A DNA stretch of 64,000 nucleotides from an uncultured Bacteroidales bacterium (GCA_947072905.1 CAMTKF010000007.1:1-64000), one strand, 5' to 3'. Shown: positions 33,195 through 42,213, counted from the first letter of the stretch. Notes: generated from the sequence alone by a model not told the origin. Translations and numbers: made by a program.

Positions 33195-34562
33195 ATGGCT
33201 AAAGCTAAGTACAAGACAGTGTGGATGTGCAACAACTGCGGTGCCGAGTCGCCGCGGTGGGAAGGTCGTTGCCCCTCATGCGGACAATGGAACACTATGG
33301 TAGAGGAAAAAGTGCCGGCCACCCTGCGCTCGCCCTCGCCCGTAGCTTCGGCCGGCAAGTCGACCGCAACTCCCCTCAACGAAATCACCACATCCGACCT
33401 GCCGCGTATAAAGCTGCCTTCGGGAGAGCTGAACCGTGTACTTGGCGGAGGCCTTGTGCCGGGCGCCATGGTGCTTATAGGCGGAGAACCCGGCGTGGGC
33501 AAGTCGACATTGGTATTACAGAATCTGCTCTCCATAAAATCGCGCACCATACTATACGCCTCGGGCGAGGAAAGCGCCACTCAGCTCAAGATGCGAGCCG
33601 ACCGCATAGGCCGCGGCTCCGACAACATGTATATCGTGTGCGAGACATCGCTCGAAAATATCTTCAGCCATATCAACACCGTCAAGCCCGGCATTGTGGT
33701 GATTGACTCCATTCAGACCATAGCCTCAGATGCCCTCGACTCCTCGGCCGGCTCGGTAAGCCAGGTGCGCGAATGCGCCGCCCAGCTGCTCAAATATGCC
33801 AAGGAAAGCGGCGTACCCGTATTGCTTATAGGCCATATAACCAAAGAAGGCTCGCTTGCGGGCCCCAAGGTACTTGAGCACATAGTGGATGCCGTATTGC
33901 AGTTTGAGGGCGACAGCCAGTACATGTTCCGCATTCTGCGTGCCATCAAAAACCGATTTGGCAGCACATCCGAGCTTGGTATATATGAGATGGGCCAGAA
34001 GGGGCTGCGCGAGGTGCTGAATCCGTCGCAGCTGCTGATGGGCGTACACGACGAAGCCCTGAGCGGCGTGGCCATCGGTGTCACCGTAGAGGGCGTACGA
34101 CCCTTCCTCATAGAAGTGCAGGCACTGGTCAGCACGGCCGCATACGGCACACCGCAGCGCGCCGTCACCGGCTTCGATTCCAAACGCATGAACATGCTGC
34201 TCGCCGTACTCGAAAAACGGGTTGGATTCAAACTCGCCGCCAAGGACGTATTCCTAAACATAGCCGGCGGCATCAAGGTAAACGACCCGGCTCTCGACCT
34301 GCCGGTAATATGCGCTATCCTGTCGAGCAACTTCGACACCCCGGTGCCGCACACCACCTGCATGTGTGGCGAAATAGGCCTGTCGGGCGAGATACGCCCC
34401 GTGGCACGTCTGGAGCAGCGCGTGGGCGAGGCTTGCAAGCTGGGTATGGATCGCATTCTCGTGCCCAAGGGCAACCTGAAGGGAGTGGACACATCGCGCT
34501 TCAATATCCAAATCATAGAAGTGAGCCGCGTGGAAGAGGCTTTCCGCACCCTTTTTGCCTGA
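33195..34562 (+). CDS. radA: DNA repair protein RadA (Sms)
   Basis: The 455-residue protein has all RadA domains: an N-terminal zinc finger (Cys12, Cys15, Cys26, Cys29; CNNCGAESPRWEGRCPSCG), a RecA-like ATPase with Walker A GGEPGVGKST (residues 96-105), the RadA-specific KNRFGS motif, and a C-terminal Lon-protease-like domain (GGIKVNDPALDLPVICAILSS). RadA is a helicase that extends heteroduplex DNA during recombination. It ends the bioB-spoU-radA run; a short inverted-repeat element follows at once. Confidence 0.97.
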   Translation: MAKAKYKTVWMCNNCGAESPRWEGRCPSCGQWNTMVEEKVPATLRSPSPVASAGKSTATPLNEITTSDLPRIKLPSGELNRVLGGGLVPGAMVLIGGEPGVGKSTLVLQNLLSIKSRTILYASGEESATQLKMRADRIGRGSDNMYIVCETSLENIFSHINTVKPGIVVIDSIQTIASDALDSSAGSVSQVRECAAQLLKYAKESGVPVLLIGHITKEGSLAGPKVLEHIVDAVLQFEGDSQYMFRILRAIKNRFGSTSELGIYEMGQKGLREVLNPSQLLMGVHDEALSGVAIGVTVEGVRPFLIEVQALVSTAAYGTPQRAVTGFDSKRMNMLLAVLEKRVGFKLAAKDVFLNIAGGIKVNDPALDLPVICAILSSNFDTPVPHTTCMCGEIGLSGEIRPVARLEQRVGEACKLGMDRILVPKGNLKGVDTSRFNIQIIEVSRVEEAFRTLFA

Positions 34563-34570
34563 TAAGGCTC

Positions 34571-34738
34571 TTAGAAACTGTTTAAAATTTATTTTATCTT
34601 GTCTTTGAGAGTCTTGTCTATGTATTTTAGATATGGATTCAGTCATTTAGGAGCCACTAAACTCCATCATCAATATCAAAAATCCAAATGACAATCCTTC
34701 TCAAATCCTGCGACAAATAAATTTAAATAGTTTCTTAG
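34571..34738. mobile_element. 168-bp MITE-like element with imperfect terminal inverted repeats
   Basis: The left end TTAGAAACTGTTTAAAATTT and the reversed right end CTAAGAAACTATTTAAATTT are matching terminal repeats over about 24 bp. The first 76 bp recur at window position 1-76 in opposite orientation. An open frame starting MTESISKIHRQDSQRQDK crosses the left end and runs into radA antisense; it is an artefact. The ends suggest a non-autonomous element carried by a transposase elsewhere in the genome. Confidence 0.65.
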
Positions 34739-34879
34739 TTAAGCCGTGTTAAGCGCGGTTAAAGATTGTAAGCAAATTAAACTTTCGGATTTTCATTGTG
34801 TCTTTATTACGAAACAAATCGGGAACGGTTTGTCGTAAAAAACAAGAATAAAATAACAATAGAACATACCGAAAGATTT

Positions 34880-35440
34880 ATGAAAAAGATTTTCTCTCTC
34901 GCTCTCGCGACCATTGCCCTCTGCGGCATTCCTGCTGTTGCCCAGACTCAGAAAACCACCACTTGCACCACTCCCACCGAGCAGTGTAAAGCCGCTGAGA
35001 ACTGCAAGCCCGCTACATGTGGCAAGAATCCCGGACATTGCGACGCCTTTACAGGTCTCAACCTCACCGATGCCCAGAAGCAGTCGTTGACCGAACTTCG
35101 CAACAACCGCCGCACCGCCCAGCAGGCACGCAAGCAGGAAAAGCAGATGGCTAAAAAAGAGGATCGCCGCCAGAACGACTCGCTCCGCAAGACCGAACGC
35201 CGCGAATACCTCGCTAATGTAAAGAATATCCTCACACCCGAACAGTATGTGGTGTTCCTCGAAAATATCGTTGTCGAACAACCCATGCCCGGCGGTCGCA
35301 ACCATAAAATGCACGCCGACCGCGGTCGCCGTATTCAGAAAGACTCCCGCATGGAACGCCGAACCGGCGAAGGACTCGCCAAAGGACAGCGTCCGCAACG
35401 CGGCACCAAGATTAACGCTTCCATGAATACCCAGCAATAA
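34880..35440 (+). CDS. Spy/CpxP-like periplasmic protein
   Basis: The start at MKKIFSLALA (34880) gives 186 residues with a signal peptide ending AVAQ. After a short Cys-rich stretch (four Cys in about 35 residues) comes LNLTDAQKQSLTELRNNRR and, later, NILTPEQYVVFLENIVV, the two LTxxQ-type repeats of the Spy/CpxP family. The long middle helix is highly basic and Gln/Arg-rich. Relatives are periplasmic chaperones or stress sensors. The open frame begins 28 codons earlier, but that part lacks an export signal. A terminator-like hairpin follows at 35465-35494. Confidence 0.7.
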   Translation: MKKIFSLALATIALCGIPAVAQTQKTTTCTTPTEQCKAAENCKPATCGKNPGHCDAFTGLNLTDAQKQSLTELRNNRRTAQQARKQEKQMAKKEDRRQNDSLRKTERREYLANVKNILTPEQYVVFLENIVVEQPMPGGRNHKMHADRGRRIQKDSRMERRTGEGLAKGQRPQRGTKINASMNTQQ

Positions 35441-35464
35441 TCATTCTCCTTTTTTCTCCTCACA

Positions 35465-35494
35465 GAGTCTGCCACATCAACAGTTGGCAGTCTC
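35465..35494 (+). terminator. Intrinsic terminator after the Spy/CpxP-like gene
   Basis: GAGTCTGCCA and TTGGCAGTCTC form a stem around a 9-nt loop, followed by TTGTGTTTTTT. Confidence 0.75.
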
Positions 35495-35559
35495 TTGTGT
35501 TTTTTATAACTATTCCTGTCTTTTGTTTGTTATAAACAAATAACTAATCCTGTTTATTT

Positions 35560-37527
35560 ATGAGTGCAGCTTCTTCTGCCGGTTCAACTTCACTGAAACG
35601 AATTACATTAATGGGTCTGCTTGTCACCTTCGGAATAGTATTCGGTGACATAGGCACATCGCCTCTCTATGTGATGAAAGCCATAGTGAGGGCTAACACT
35701 TCTCTAACTCCCGATTATATATTGGGAGCGGTTTCATGCATATTCTGGACCCTCACCATACAGACATCCGTTAAATATGTGCTGATAGCTCTCCGTGCCG
35801 ACAACCACGGCGAGGGCGGCATACTGGCCTTGTATTCCCTTATAAAACGAAGTTCGCACAAGTGGATTTACGGGATAGCCGCCGTGGGTGCTGCCACACT
35901 CGTGGCCGACGGCGTCATAACCCCGGCCGTAACGGTGACATCGGCCGTAGAGGGCTTGCGCTCTTTGTCGCCCGACATCCCCGTGATACCAATAGTGCTG
36001 ACGGTTATAGCCCTGATATTTGTGATACAGGGACTTGGCACCAACAAGATAGGTAAATGGTTTGGCCCTGTGATGCTGCTGTGGTTCCTGTCGCTCGGTG
36101 TATTCGGCACGGTAAACATTGCTTCATATCCTGCCATATTGAAGTCTTTCAATCCCTACTACGCATATATGCTGCTAACGCATTATCCCGAATGGTTTCT
36201 GATACTGGGTGCGGTATTTCTGTGTACCACAGGTGCCGAAGCCTTGTACTCCGACCTGGGGCATTGCGGACGCAAGAACATCTCAGCGGCGTGGCTTATG
36301 GTAAAGATAATGCTTATGCTCAACTATCTGGGTCAGGGCGCATGGATAATCGCCAATCAGCAAGCCGCTACATCGGGCAATGTCAACCCCTTCTATGCCA
36401 TTGTGCCCGAATTTCTGCTTCCATTCGAGATCATACTTGCCACCATGGCAGCAATCATTGCCAGCCAGGCCCTGATCAGCGGTTCGTTCACCATATTCAG
36501 CGAGGCAATAAACCTGCGTTTCTGGCCGCGCCTGCGCATCAAGTATCCGTCGGTACTCAAGGGCCAGCTGTTCATCCCGGCCATCAATATATTCCTGTTC
36601 CTGGGCTGTGTAGTCACAGTGCTTCTCTTCAAGTCGTCCGACAATATGGAGGCGGCCTACGGTCTGGCAATCACCATCACCATGCTGATGACCACCTTCC
36701 TCCTTACAATATATCTGCTGCATAAGGGTATACCACGATGGATAGCCTTATTGTTCCTCATCATCTTCACGGCTATCGAAGGCACATTCTTCGCCGCCAA
36801 CCTCTTCAAGTTCATGCACGGCGGCTGGTATACCATAATCATTGCCGGCATGCTTGCCACAGTGATATTCGTATGGTACAACGGCGAGCGCGTGAGGGAA
36901 AGCTTCAAGGAATTTAACCGAATTTCTTCGTGCGTCGACATCATCACAGACATCGGCCGCGACAACACCATTGCCAAATATGCCTCAAATCTGGTGTTCA
37001 TAAGCCATGCCGAACAGCCCGGCCACGTGGAGAGCAAAATCATATACTCCATTGTCAACAAATCGCCCAAACGGGCTGACCACTACTGGTTCATGCGCAT
37101 CGTTCCCGACAATGCTCCCGAGACCCTCGAGTACCGGGTTGACGAAATCTACAATGGCAGTATCTACTGTATAAGCATCAAGCTCGGCTACAGGGTGCAA
37201 CCCAAACTCACTGTATATCTGCGACAGATAGTGGAGAACCTTGTGGCAGCCGGACAGCTCGACCTGCGCAGCTGCTATGAGCCATTGCGCAAACGCGACA
37301 TTCCGGGCGAATTCCACTTTGTAGTTATCCGTCGTCTGTTCTCGCCATCGAGCGTTTGCACCGGCAAGGTCCGATTCCTTATGAAGACTCACGGCTTCAT
37401 AGCGCGCCACACCATGAGCGATGTTGACGCATTCGGGCTCGATGTATGCAACCTCGCGGTAGAAAACGTGCCGCTGATTCTCAACAACGGCCCCCAACGC
37501 CGCATCACTCTCGCCGAAGACGCTTAA
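35560..37527 (+). CDS. kup: Kup-family potassium uptake protein
   Basis: The 655-residue protein is full length for Kup/HAK/KT transporters. The first helix carries GIVFGDIGTSPLYVMKAI, the family signature, followed by about 12 membrane segments and a cytoplasmic C-terminal domain of about 200 residues. Kup imports potassium with protons at low external potassium or low pH. Its stop codon shares bases with that of the convergent ClC gene, so both ion transporters end on the same four bases (37524-37527). Confidence 0.95.
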   Translation: MSAASSAGSTSLKRITLMGLLVTFGIVFGDIGTSPLYVMKAIVRANTSLTPDYILGAVSCIFWTLTIQTSVKYVLIALRADNHGEGGILALYSLIKRSSHKWIYGIAAVGAATLVADGVITPAVTVTSAVEGLRSLSPDIPVIPIVLTVIALIFVIQGLGTNKIGKWFGPVMLLWFLSLGVFGTVNIASYPAILKSFNPYYAYMLLTHYPEWFLILGAVFLCTTGAEALYSDLGHCGRKNISAAWLMVKIMLMLNYLGQGAWIIANQQAATSGNVNPFYAIVPEFLLPFEIILATMAAIIASQALISGSFTIFSEAINLRFWPRLRIKYPSVLKGQLFIPAINIFLFLGCVVTVLLFKSSDNMEAAYGLAITITMLMTTFLLTIYLLHKGIPRWIALLFLIIFTAIEGTFFAANLFKFMHGGWYTIIIAGMLATVIFVWYNGERVRESFKEFNRISSCVDIITDIGRDNTIAKYASNLVFISHAEQPGHVESKIIYSIVNKSPKRADHYWFMRIVPDNAPETLEYRVDEIYNGSIYCISIKLGYRVQPKLTVYLRQIVENLVAAGQLDLRSCYEPLRKRDIPGEFHFVVIRRLFSPSSVCTGKVRFLMKTHGFIARHTMSDVDAFGLDVCNLAVENVPLILNNGPQRRITLAEDA

Positions 37528-39332
37528 TCGTCGCAATAGTGGCGGAGTACCCGACGGTAAGAGTTGAAAATCTTGCTCTTGGAGATAAAGCCGTAGTAGT
37601 GGCCCGATTCGTCTACCACCGGCAGGTTCCACGCGCCGGTCTTGTCAAACTTGTGCATCACCGAGTCCATGCTCTCACCTATGAGCAGCTTCTGCGGCGG
37701 CATGGTCATGAACGATGCCACGTTCATCTTGCGGTACAGGTCGGGACGGAACATGATGTTGCGTATATCATCGAGCTGCACCACGCCCTGCAACTCGCCG
37801 GCGGCATTGAGCACCGGAAAGAGGTTGCGGTTTGAGCGCGAGATCACATCCACCATTTCCTTGAGGGTCATCTCGGGGCGCACGCTCAGAAATTCGGTTT
37901 CGATAACCGAGTCCATCTTAAGCAGCGTAAGCACGGTCTTGTCTTTCTGGTGGGTGAGCAGTTTGCCCTCCTTGGCCAGACGCATGGTGTAGATGGAGTA
38001 TGGCTCGAAAATCTTGATTGTGCCGTACGAAATGGTCGAAACTATGAGCAGGGGCAGGAAGAGCGAATATCCGCCGGTAAGCTCGGCCGTGAGGAAGATT
38101 GCCATAAGCGGAGCGTGCATTACGCCGCTCATCACTCCGGCCATGCCTATCAGCGCGAAGTTCTTGTTGGATATTACAAGGTCGAAGCCAAACATATTGA
38201 AGATATATGCAAAGAGGAATCCGGCCATGCAGCCTACATAGAGCGACGGCGCAAAAGTACCGCCCACACCTCCGGCACCATTGGTAGATGAGGTGGCAAA
38301 GGCTTTCATCAGCACTATCATGCCTATATACACCATGATGAACAATGGATTTGTGCCGTCGCCGTAAAATATCGAGCCGTCGACTATAGAACGTGCATCT
38401 CCGGCCAGCAGGCCCATTATGGAGTCGTAACCTTCGCCGTAGAGTGGCGGGAAAAAGAATATCAGTCCCGAGAGTATCACACAGCCAATGGATGTACGCA
38501 GCCAGGGATTTTTCTTGAATCTGCCGAAAAAGTTCTCCATCATGTTCATCACCCTGGTAAAGTAGAGCGAAACCAGTCCGCACACAATACCAAGTCCTAT
38601 GGCCAGGGGAATCTTGGCCACAGAGAAGTCCTCGCTCTGCACAAAGAAGAATTCAAACGAATATCCTGTGTACATGTAGGCAATTGTGGCCGACGTAATG
38701 GCCGAGATGAGCAGGGGCATCACCGACACGGTGGTGAGGTCGAGCATCAGCACCTCAAGGGTGAAAAGCATACCGGCAATGGGCGCCTTGAATATACCTG
38801 CTATACCGGCCGCGGCACCGCAGCCCACCAGTATCATCAGTATCTTGGGCGACATCCTGAACATAGAGCCGAGATTCGAGCCTATGGCCGAGCCTGTATA
38901 CACTATGGGACCCTCGGCACCCACCGAACCGCCAAAGCCTATGGTCACCGAGCTTGCCAGCAGCGAGGTGTACATATTGTGGCGCTTCAGTCGGCTCTTG
39001 TTCTGCGATATGGCCCACAGCACGCGAGTGACACCGTGGCTTATATTGTCCTTCACCACAAAGCGCACATACAGTGCGGTGATCACCACACCCAGCGTGG
39101 GCAACAGTATGTAGAGGTAGTTGCCCGAGTGTAGGTCGATGTGCGATGTGAGGGCATTAGATATGGTGTGTATCAAGAACTTGAGCAGCTGGGCGGCCAG
39201 ACCGCCGAATACGCCTACAAGCAATGCGAGAAATATAAGGAACGTGCGCTCCGAAATATGGTGCTCACGCCACACGATGAATCGCATCAGCAAGTCGTTC
39301 AACTTGTTATTGTGTATATATTTTTGCGACAT
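37524..39332 (-). CDS. ClC-family chloride channel or antiporter with C-terminal CBS pair
   Basis: The 602-residue protein has the ClC fold of about 18 helices, with selectivity-filter motifs GFGGSVGAEGPIVYTGSAIG (GxEGP) and GGVGGTFAPSLYVGCMAG, and a Tyr-bearing end. Two CBS domains occupy about residues 465-600 (FLSVRPEMTLKEMVDVISRS, GELQGVVQLDDIRNIMF, LPVVDESGHYYGFISKSKIF), which may sense nucleotides. Whether it is a channel or a chloride/proton antiporter is not settled here. It is convergent with kup and starts near the palindromic element at 39340. Confidence 0.93.
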   Translation of the reverse strand: MSQKYIHNNKLNDLLMRFIVWREHHISERTFLIFLALLVGVFGGLAAQLLKFLIHTISNALTSHIDLHSGNYLYILLPTLGVVITALYVRFVVKDNISHGVTRVLWAISQNKSRLKRHNMYTSLLASSVTIGFGGSVGAEGPIVYTGSAIGSNLGSMFRMSPKILMILVGCGAAAGIAGIFKAPIAGMLFTLEVLMLDLTTVSVMPLLISAITSATIAYMYTGYSFEFFFVQSEDFSVAKIPLAIGLGIVCGLVSLYFTRVMNMMENFFGRFKKNPWLRTSIGCVILSGLIFFFPPLYGEGYDSIMGLLAGDARSIVDGSIFYGDGTNPLFIMVYIGMIVLMKAFATSSTNGAGGVGGTFAPSLYVGCMAGFLFAYIFNMFGFDLVISNKNFALIGMAGVMSGVMHAPLMAIFLTAELTGGYSLFLPLLIVSTISYGTIKIFEPYSIYTMRLAKEGKLLTHQKDKTVLTLLKMDSVIETEFLSVRPEMTLKEMVDVISRSNRNLFPVLNAAGELQGVVQLDDIRNIMFRPDLYRKMNVASFMTMPPQKLLIGESMDSVMHKFDKTGAWNLPVVDESGHYYGFISKSKIFNSYRRVLRHYCDD

Positions 39333-39339
39333 AAGTATG

Positions 39340-39491
39340 CAGTGGAAAATCGTTTATATTATATGCGCCGTCTTATGGACAGCAGATTCAATATGATGAA
39401 GAGGGAGCGTAGCCATAGCTAAGTGACCGATGAAGATGGTTGAAGATGCGTTCATAAGGCAAGCAGATGATATAAACTATTTTTCATTGAT
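39340..39491. repeat. 152-bp long imperfect palindrome holding hairpin copy E
   Basis: The outer arms AGTGGAAAATCGTTTATAT and, reversed, AATGAAAAATAGTTTATAT pair, and the pairing goes on inwards (TATGCGCCGTCTTATG against CATCTGCTTGCCTTATG). The core at 39395-39436 is GATGAAGAGGGAG, stem CGTAGC, loop CATA, GCTAAG, then TGACCGATGAAGA. No gene lies in it. It sits between the ClC start and the stop of the sugar transferase gene. Confidence 0.65.
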
Positions 39492-39498
39492 TACTTAA

Positions 39499-40896
39499 TT
39501 ATAAGCCTTTTCCGCCGGCAATGGTGCTGACGGTATGAAACAGGATTTTAAGGTCCACTCCCAACGATACATTCTCTATATATATGAGGTCGTAGGCCAG
39601 ACGCTCTATCATCTCGTCGACATTTGAGGCATAGCCATACTTGACCATTCCGAGCGATGTGACACCGGGGCGAACCTGATGAATCAACGAATAATACGGC
39701 ACCCGCTCCACTATGCGGTCGATGAAGTATTCGCGCTCGGGACGCGGCCCCACCAGCGACATCTCGCCCTTGAGCACATTCCAGAACTGCGGAATCTCGT
39801 CGAGTCTGTACTTGCGCAGGAATGCTCCCGTGCGGGTGATGCGCGGGTCGTCCTTGTGGCTCAGAGCAGGGCCGTCGATCTCGGCGCAGTCTACCATGGT
39901 GCGGAATTTGATTATCTTGAACGGTCGTTTGTGCAGCCCTATGCGCTCCTGACGGTAGAACACCGGTCCGGGCGAATCAAGCTTCACCATCAGCGATATT
40001 ACGGCATAGACCGGCGACAGAACTATCAGTGCCAGCCCGGAGAAGATGATGTCAGACAAACGCTTCAGATTGATTGTAGAATCGGGGATATTGGCGTTGG
40101 TGATATTCATCAGCGGCTCGCCGGTGATGCTGGTGAGCCTTGTGCGCGATGTTATCAGCTGATACAGGTCGAGCGACAGAAACAAGTCGAGTCCCTTCTT
40201 ATACAGCCGTGTTATCAGAGCCATTGTAGCCTGCATGCCCTGCGGATGCGGTGTGATTATAATACGCTCGGGGTCAAGCTCGTCGATGGCGGCACTGATG
40301 GCTGCATCGTCGGCATACGGACTCAGCTCGCCCACTATGTTGAACTGCGGTATCTCGGCCAGATTGCCTGCCGTGAGCTTGCGACGCATGGCTGCGGTCT
40401 GCTCGGGCGTACCTACAATTACAGAACGGTATATGCCCGGCGAGTGCAACAAGGCTCTGCGTCTGAACAGATTGATGACCGTGCGGCCCAGGAATGGCAG
40501 GAACGACATACACGCCCACAGTACCAGCAGCAGCTCGTAGTTGTGTATGCGGCGGGGCAGATAGTCGTTTATCAGCGTTACAAAATATATAATTAGCGTG
40601 GTTATCAGCCCTATCGACAGGCTGTTGCGCAGGTCGTCAAGACGGCTTTTAACCAGCACGTTGTTGTAATAGCCCGATACAGCATAGAGCAGCACGTTAA
40701 GCACCGGGTACAGCACAAGGCCGGCAAGCACATGGCTGTCGAAGAGCCATTGCTCAAAGGGCCGCAGCTCCATCTCGGCCGGGGTAAACACGTAGCGCAC
40801 GTATGTAAATACAATTACACCGGCCAGCGACAGCAGATAGTCGCTGCCCACATAAACCATGCGTAATTTGGTGTTTGCGTTTACCTTTCGTGACAC
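39499..40896 (-). CDS. Polyprenyl-phosphate sugar-1-phosphate transferase (WcaJ/exopolysaccharide type)
   Basis: The 465-residue protein has about four N-terminal membrane helices, a middle nucleotide-binding-like domain (about residues 150-260) and the C-terminal bacterial sugar-transferase domain: IKFRTMVDCAEIDGP, DEIPQFWNVLKGEMSLVGPRPERE and YSLIHQVRPGVTSLGMVKYG. It moves a sugar phosphate, often glucose or galactose, from UDP to undecaprenyl phosphate, the first step of capsule or exopolysaccharide assembly at the inner membrane. The frame opens with GTG at 40896; no upstream ATG is available. No other glycan genes are adjacent. Confidence 0.9.
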   Translation of the reverse strand: MSRKVNANTKLRMVYVGSDYLLSLAGVIVFTYVRYVFTPAEMELRPFEQWLFDSHVLAGLVLYPVLNVLLYAVSGYYNNVLVKSRLDDLRNSLSIGLITTLIIYFVTLINDYLPRRIHNYELLLVLWACMSFLPFLGRTVINLFRRRALLHSPGIYRSVIVGTPEQTAAMRRKLTAGNLAEIPQFNIVGELSPYADDAAISAAIDELDPERIIITPHPQGMQATMALITRLYKKGLDLFLSLDLYQLITSRTRLTSITGEPLMNITNANIPDSTINLKRLSDIIFSGLALIVLSPVYAVISLMVKLDSPGPVFYRQERIGLHKRPFKIIKFRTMVDCAEIDGPALSHKDDPRITRTGAFLRKYRLDEIPQFWNVLKGEMSLVGPRPEREYFIDRIVERVPYYSLIHQVRPGVTSLGMVKYGYASNVDEMIERLAYDLIYIENVSLGVDLKILFHTVSTIAGGKGL

Positions 40897-40933
40897 GTTT
40901 TGATGCTTAATGGGTGTTAAGGATGGAGAGTGA

Positions 40934-41521
40934 CTATTTCCGTATAATTTTGAACAGTCCGCCCGTCGAAATCTTGATTATTGACGAAGCCTTGGCTGCC
41001 GGAGCCTCATCGCGGCGCGAGGTGCATACGTAGTCAACGGCATCCTTTATTTCCTGAGAAATAGAGTCGAAATCAAGCGGCGAGGGCTCACCGCTCACAT
41101 TGGCCGAGGTAGATACCAACGGTCCGCGGAAAGCATTGCACAGTGCCGCCGAGAAAGTCTCGCGGGTAAGGCGCACGCCTATGCTGCCGTCCTCGGCAAG
41201 CAGATTTGGAGCCACCCCCCTGCCACGGTCGAATATCACGGTGACAGGATCCACGGCCACATCAATCAGCTGCTCTGCCACCTCGGGTACTTCCTCTACC
41301 GTAGCATCGAGCATGGCCATGGAACCCACCAGTGTAATCAGAGCTTTGGAATCGGCGCGGCACTTGATTTCATATACACGTTTTACGGCCTCGGCATTGC
41401 GGGCATCGCAACCGATACCCCAAATGGTGTCGGTAGGATACAGTATCACACCTCCGCGGCGAAGCACTTCCACCGCACGGCCTATATCCTGACGCATGGA
41501 GTCGTCGAGCTGAATTTTCAT
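40934..41521 (-). CDS. tsaC: Threonylcarbamoyl-AMP synthase TsaC (Sua5/YwlC family)
   Basis: The 195-residue protein has the YrdC fold with GGVILYPTDTIWGIGCDA, VYEIKCRADSKALITLV (the KR-x3-K-like region) and SIGVRLTRETF, followed by PLVSTSANVSGEPS. It makes threonylcarbamoyl-AMP from threonine, bicarbonate and ATP, the first step of the tRNA t6A37 modification. It is the short TsaC type without the C-terminal Sua5 domain. Its start overlaps the tsaB stop by four bases, so two t6A genes are coupled. Confidence 0.92.
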   Translation of the reverse strand: MKIQLDDSMRQDIGRAVEVLRRGGVILYPTDTIWGIGCDARNAEAVKRVYEIKCRADSKALITLVGSMAMLDATVEEVPEVAEQLIDVAVDPVTVIFDRGRGVAPNLLAEDGSIGVRLTRETFSAALCNAFRGPLVSTSANVSGEPSPLDFDSISQEIKDAVDYVCTSRRDEAPAAKASSIIKISTGGLFKIIRK

Positions 41522-42213
41522 AAGAGCGATTTGGGTTTTGTTGCCTGAAATTCTTTGAGATACAGAGGTGTGGAATATGCGAGGTCAATAAATTCGCGAC
41601 GGGCAAAGTCGCGCTCGGCCAGCGCCACCATATCCACAGCCAGGGGCACAACATCGGGCACGAACACCGCATTAGGCGCTTTGATTACATCGGCTGCCTT
41701 GGCCGAACCGTCGCCGAAAAACAGCACCTGACGACCCGTAGCCAGCAGCTCAGAGTATGAATCGGCGTCAAGAATCAGCGGTCCGGGAGTCATGAGTTCA
41801 TTCAGGCCGAAATCGTATGCGGCGGTAAACACTTCCATACGGCGGGCATCAATCATGGGTACCAGTATCGACTCAGGGTCCACATCATCGGTGGAGAACA
41901 TGACACGTGTAGCCATCAGTTCGAGGGTATTGATTCCTATCAAGGGTATATCGAGGGCGTATGCCAGACCCTTGGCCTCGCTGAGCCCGATACGCAGGCC
42001 GGTGTAGCTGCCCGGGCCAAGGCTCACGGCTACGGCATCGAGCTTAAGCTCACGTTCCGCGATGAAATCAAGACATTTCTTAATAAATCCACTTAGCAAC
42101 GCAGCATGATTGCGACCGTTGAAATCCTCATCATGACACAGAATCATGCCCTCGGCAGTCACGGCCGCCGAACATACGGCAGTGGTGGTATCAATATTTA
42201 AAATTACAGCCAT
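41518..42213 (-). CDS. tsaB: TsaB, t6A biosynthesis subunit
   Basis: The 231-residue protein is an ASKHA-fold member of the TsaB group: MAVILNIDTTTAVCSAAVTAEG at the start, HAALLSGFIKKCLD, and AVSLGPGSYTGLRIGLSEAKGLAYALDIP, the glycine-rich family signature. It is the partner of TsaD and TsaE in transferring threonylcarbamoyl to tRNA. It is co-transcribed with tsaC (ATGA overlap). Length is normal. Confidence 0.95.
   Translation of the reverse strand: MAVILNIDTTTAVCSAAVTAEGMILCHDEDFNGRNHAALLSGFIKKCLDFIAERELKLDAVAVSLGPGSYTGLRIGLSEAKGLAYALDIPLIGINTLELMATRVMFSTDDVDPESILVPMIDARRMEVFTAAYDFGLNELMTPGPLILDADSYSELLATGRQVLFFGDGSAKAADVIKAPNAVFVPDVVPLAVDMVALAERDFARREFIDLAYSTPLYLKEFQATKPKSLL

Noticed and set aside
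34254-34646. 130-aa minus-strand ORF starting MTESISKIHRQDSQ
   Set aside because: It begins in the short repeat and runs antisense through the end of radA; the copy at position 1 stops after nine codons.
34793-35437. 214-aa ORF antisense to the Spy/CpxP-like gene
   Set aside because: Exact shadow of the plus-strand gene; the plus strand has the signal peptide and LTxxQ motifs.
39679-40596. 305-aa plus-strand ORF
   Set aside because: Shadow of the sugar transferase gene; no domain and Gln/Arg-rich composition typical of a shadow frame.
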